From assembly GCA_001579985.1 (NCBI GenBank), contig LRSR01010243.1, positions 1 to 64,000 of the forward strand: 64,000 nt of DNA. The letters run 5' to 3'. The stretch's first letter is position 1, and each line of letters begins with the position of its first letter. Positions 60,550 through 64,000 of this stretch are shown here, piece by piece. The notes beneath the pieces are model-generated. The model did not search any database. It had not been told where the DNA came from and was given only the letters and a program-made list of their open reading frames with translations. Position numbers and translations under genes: made by a program. The stretch comes from Hypsibius dujardini. Lineage: Eukaryota > Tardigrada > Eutardigrada > Parachela > Hypsibiidae.

Positions 60550-63500
60550 TTTGAAGGAGAAACTGTGGTGGCATGGGACGAATTGTCGTCCCAAAATATT
60601 TGGTTGTCGCCTTTTCACCTGTTTGGAAAAGGCGTCGGGGGAAAAAAATGTAAAAGCGGATGTGACCTCTTAAAAATGTTGAGCGTAATTGTGCAATGTT
60701 TGCAGTCCACATATGGATGGTGTGAATTGGCAGTTGAATAACGACTTGCCGGTAAAAGCTCAAGTGGCTGCGATATATGTTTCTATACTGTAAGATATCG
60801 GATAGGGTTTGAACTTGTGTGACACTCTTGGGACACCCGACACCCTTCGGGAGGGGGTACCGGTAGAATCGCACTCAACGCGCTCGATGAGAAGATATTA
60901 CGCAAGAAGAATATTGCTAGAATGCAGCTACCCTCTCTTGCTTATGTACCAGTAACAACATTTACATGCCATCTTCATGCTGCTTCGTTTTATTAAAAAA
61001 CAAACTCCAATACTTTATTGAGCAAACTGGTAAAAGGATTTTGAAATGAAATTGGTCCTCGTTGTTGGCGGATCATAAGGAAAAGTAAAGACAATCATCC
61101 AAACGAAAGAGGAAAAGATGAGGAAAGCATAGCCCGCAGTTTCCGTCTTGTACTGTACCATTTTCATATATATATCTCATAGAGTGTGCGCTGATTTATG
61201 CTACGTTCATAATCCGTGTCAGATGCGAGATGCCAGGACATTTGTGCATAGTCATTGTCAGACGGCACTTTTGCGAGTTTTGCGATAATGCTCGCCAAAC
61301 ATTGCGAGATGCAAGGACGTGACGTCAGTGCGAGAAAAGCTGTCTGACACACATGTTTATACAGATAGTTGTCGGTCAGAGCAATCACGTAGCTTGACAA
61401 TTCATAGTCCAAGGAAATCACTGCAGGCATTCCATTTTTTACAGTAATTTCTTTTTAAAATTTTGAGTCATGCTTTTCAATAAACATTTGCCGAGGAAAA
61501 AAACAAGCTGTTGATACTGTACCAGCAGCTTGTCCTGGTTGCAGCACTATGACAACTTAATATAACAGGATAATAAATTATTATTTGAAAAATACAATAG
61601 CAACCAGATGAAACTGGAGAACAAGTTGAAAATACAAGTTAGATTGTCTCCCTTTATCTCTCTTTCTGGTGTTTGTTTTTGGATTATGCGCTACCGCAAG
61701 TACATGTGAGGTCAAGGTCTCCGTTTTCTCTATTACAAAAATCTATCAGGCTTGAAAAAGAACCTCCTAGATTAAGCCAGATCAATGAAACTGACGTATA
61801 ACCCGCAACCACTGCCTCAATGTAATTCAATATCAGCCCGACACCCTAAATGCAAATCAAGCTTCACGGAACCAAGGGTAAAGAACCCTCACAGAAGAGT
61901 TCCTTTTCGTGTGGTTTGCCGTACGTAGTCGACAGCCGAGATAGACGTCCAGGAAATGGGAAAGTCGTTTAAAAATGCATTTGATCTGGCAGTTAGCCCG
62001 CCATTTGGATGGCTTCGTGCTCCTTCCTCCCATCATCATCCGAGACATTGTAAAGCGCTTTCCACCCTTCTCTTCCCTCTCTCTCTCTCGTCTTCCTTTT
62101 TCAACCAACAGAAGGAAGGAAGGCAGGAAGGCAGGCAGGCAACCCAAGCAAAGCACTCCACAAGGATCGAGAAACAACCGCGACAACTGCTGCGAAGGGC
62201 TTGAATGCTTTTGAAGGCCATGACATCATGCTGTGCAGAGGAAACGAGTGACGGCACGTTTCTTCTTCTTTTTCCACCCAACCATCCTTAATCCATTACA
62301 CCGGTACTAGCAGTAATATTCCTGCCAAAATGAGTGACGGATAAAAAATGGACGACCCTATTCCAGTACATTCACAATCACATGAAATTCCCTTTTTTAT
62401 GTCCTTGTCCATAAGCGTATCCACAAAATGACCTCTTCGCCCGCTGAGTGAGTAATTTGTTTGTGACATTTACACATGGCAAATCTACATCGGATGAAGG
62501 ATCAAGGGATGAGGCATGCTCCATTGATGCAGTGTCTTTAATAACTGTAAAGTGTTCCAGCAGCAGCAACCTTGAGAGAGGACGTCACACTGTGACAGGC
62601 TCATTTGCTTCGCCTCATCGAAAAGCTCAAGCAAGTCATGGTGAGAAAGTCATTTCCGTCCTAGCGGGATGTTTTTTGGATTGTTCTTTTACAGGACGAC
62701 CATTTAAGAAGACTATTTATTAGGGAGCGACAAATTGCCAATGGGCCGAATTGGTAGACAGAAAGGCCGACAGTATTCAGGCAGCCAAGCAAGCAGACGG
62801 ACAAGCAGACACCTACACAGACAAACAGGTAGATATATAACAAACAGACAGACACACGGAGATCTGCTCAGGCCGACAGCCAAATTGCCTGGTCTTGTGG
62901 ATGCAATAATGAGTAAGATACAGAGCGAGACTCCGAGAGTAGACCTTTTATTGCCCTTTGCTTGCCGTAAATATTTGGCCTGTTTGTGTGTTAATGTGAC
63001 ACAGTCAAGGCAAAGCGTATTTACTTTTGCAGCTTCCGCTATCCGAGAATAGTCACTTCCTCTTTCCCTTGGCATTCCCTATTACTTGCTGGCACAGTTC
63101 CCCGATCCAAACAAGTCTGGGCAGGGCTAAAGCTTTGGGCCCAAACATTCCAGACAGGCAGGCAGGCAGACAGATCGAAGCCCTTGACACAAACAAATCG
63201 ATTGGAGCAAACAAAAAGTCTGCGCTTCAATATTGAAGAGAGGAAGATTTTTTGATTGTCTGATATCCTGATTGTGCGATGGCCGAGAGAAGGCATTACA
63301 TAGAGGGCAACGGAGGGGAGAGCTGGCTCCCTATTGACTCAAGATCCAGCCCGCGCTTTGCTCTGTATAAAAGGACAAGCTCTTCTTGAGCTATAGCCTT
63401 GAATTGTAAGCTCCTTTCGACGCCATCTCCTGTAAAGCGGGAGAGAGAACGCTGCGCACAGAGAGCCGCTTCCTGTTTTAAGAGATCCGGAAGGCATACA

Positions 63501-63677
63501 GGAAGGAAGTTTAATGCCTTCCCTTTCTTTCTCCCAATCTCTTTTCAAGACCTACTCACTCACTGTACAGCCACGCTATCTGTTATATAGTCTCAATGCG
63601 TTGATGTCTCTGGCCTTTTCCTTCCTTTTTTCCACCAAACAGTTCGTTTATCTTTTCTCATTTTGATAATATTATAG
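60550..63677. other. Intergenic, no gene recognised
   Basis: 3.1 kb upstream of the hemopexin gene. It should hold that gene's promoter at its left side. No frame here has a domain. A short ATG exon with a strong donor may exist near 62427-62447 (MTSSPA then GTGAGT), but no partner exon is certain. Confidence 0.4.
62755..62860. repeat. Imperfect (ACAG/GCAG)n tract
   Basis: Degenerate CAGGCAGCCAAGCAAGCAGA-type tetranucleotide DNA of the same kind as the tracts in the introns of RFK, ADCK5, DPAGT1 and the transporter. A short relative lies at 63148-63172. Confidence 0.75.
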
Positions 63678-63880
63678 ACTTCAAAGAAAGGCATCGTTCG
63701 ACGTCGATCGGGTTCAGCGGACCTTCCGACTCTCACGTCTGACCTCTTGTCATCCCTACCGATCCCGCTTTGCGTATTGGATTCTTCAGAACTTGAGCCT
63801 GGTAAACTGCAATCGCTTCGCCTACCGACGCAATTTTCAGCGTCGCTGTCAATGTTGGACCGCCAAAAAATGCACTACAG
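63678..63880 (+). CDS. Candidate exon of an unknown gene running off the right edge
   Basis: A 203-bp segment between an acceptor (ATTATAG) and a good donor (CTACAG|GTACGT). In one frame it reads TSKKGIVRRRSGSADLPTLT and later LEPGKLQSLRLPTQFSASLS and MLDRQKMHYR, with coding-like Ser/Leu composition. A second frame is also open, so the choice is not certain. No domain is recognised. Confidence 0.3.
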
Positions 63881-64000
63881 GTACGTCTATAGTCATGTGC
63901 CTATTTTATGCTTGAATCTTTATGCGTGTAGTAGCGTTGCATCCGAAATTGTGTCACTACAGTAGAGCGTTCCAACACTAATACTTTGACAAAGAGGTCT

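Noticed and set aside
61164-61430. 88-residue minus-strand frame
   Set aside because: No domain, no splice borders and no support from neighbours; left as unannotated.

Overview
The window is nuclear DNA of an invertebrate animal. Every recognised gene is split by short GT-AG introns (mostly 50-700 bp), and many are conserved animal proteins: prohibitin-2, LZIC, TGFBRAP1/VPS3, amnionless, ADCK5, DPAGT1, riboflavin kinase, an SLC38A10-like transporter, a serpin, a claudin/CACNG-fold protein and an Expansion-type MH2 protein. Density is high, at about one gene per 4.5 kb. That and the divergence from human proteins would fit an early-branching animal such as a sponge, but nothing here proves the phylum. 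No bacterial, phage or CRISPR feature is seen, and no retroviral, LTR or Polinton-like gene is seen.

Layout, left to right. The left edge is a 10-bp satellite (AAAACCCATC)n. Three minus-strand genes follow: an MH2-domain protein (1132-8724), riboflavin kinase (11566-13043) and an SLC38A10-like transporter (16084 to an assembly gap near 19387-19618). The same gap hides the start of prohibitin-2, which runs rightward (19619-22059). LZIC (minus, 22283-23439) meets PHB2 tail to tail and shares a 585-bp intergenic promoter with TGFBRAP1 (plus, 24024-27903). An amnionless gene (minus, 28105-31709) carries a hAT element with a second element nested inside it. ADCK5 (minus, 32434-35218) and DPAGT1 (plus, 35769-37871) are divergent.

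The right half holds a single-pass receptor with a natriuretic-receptor-like ectodomain and no cyclase (plus, 38595-40946), an intracellular serpin with a very long reactive loop (plus, 41649-43652), a claudin/CACNG-like four-helix membrane protein (plus, 45482-48048), an unrecognised four-helix protein (minus, 49777-52587), and a secreted protein that is heavily N-glycosylated, then Pro/Thr-rich, and ends in a hemopexin propeller (minus, 55999-60549). A DNA transposon sits in one intron of that last gene. The right edge has only a candidate exon of an unknown gene.

No operon-like pathway is evident, though PHB2 and ADCK5 both act in mitochondria, and TGFBRAP1 and amnionless both act in the endocytic route. 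For several genes (MH2, RFK, LZIC, serpin, CACNG-like, four-helix, hemopexin) I traced every splice phase by hand and the joined exons gave a whole number of codons. Gene edges in the other models are less certain. The most unusual items are the serpin loop, the cyclase-less receptor, the N-glycan/hemopexin protein, the nested transposons with readable target-site duplications, and a near-perfect 50-bp-arm hairpin in the SLC38A10-like gene.
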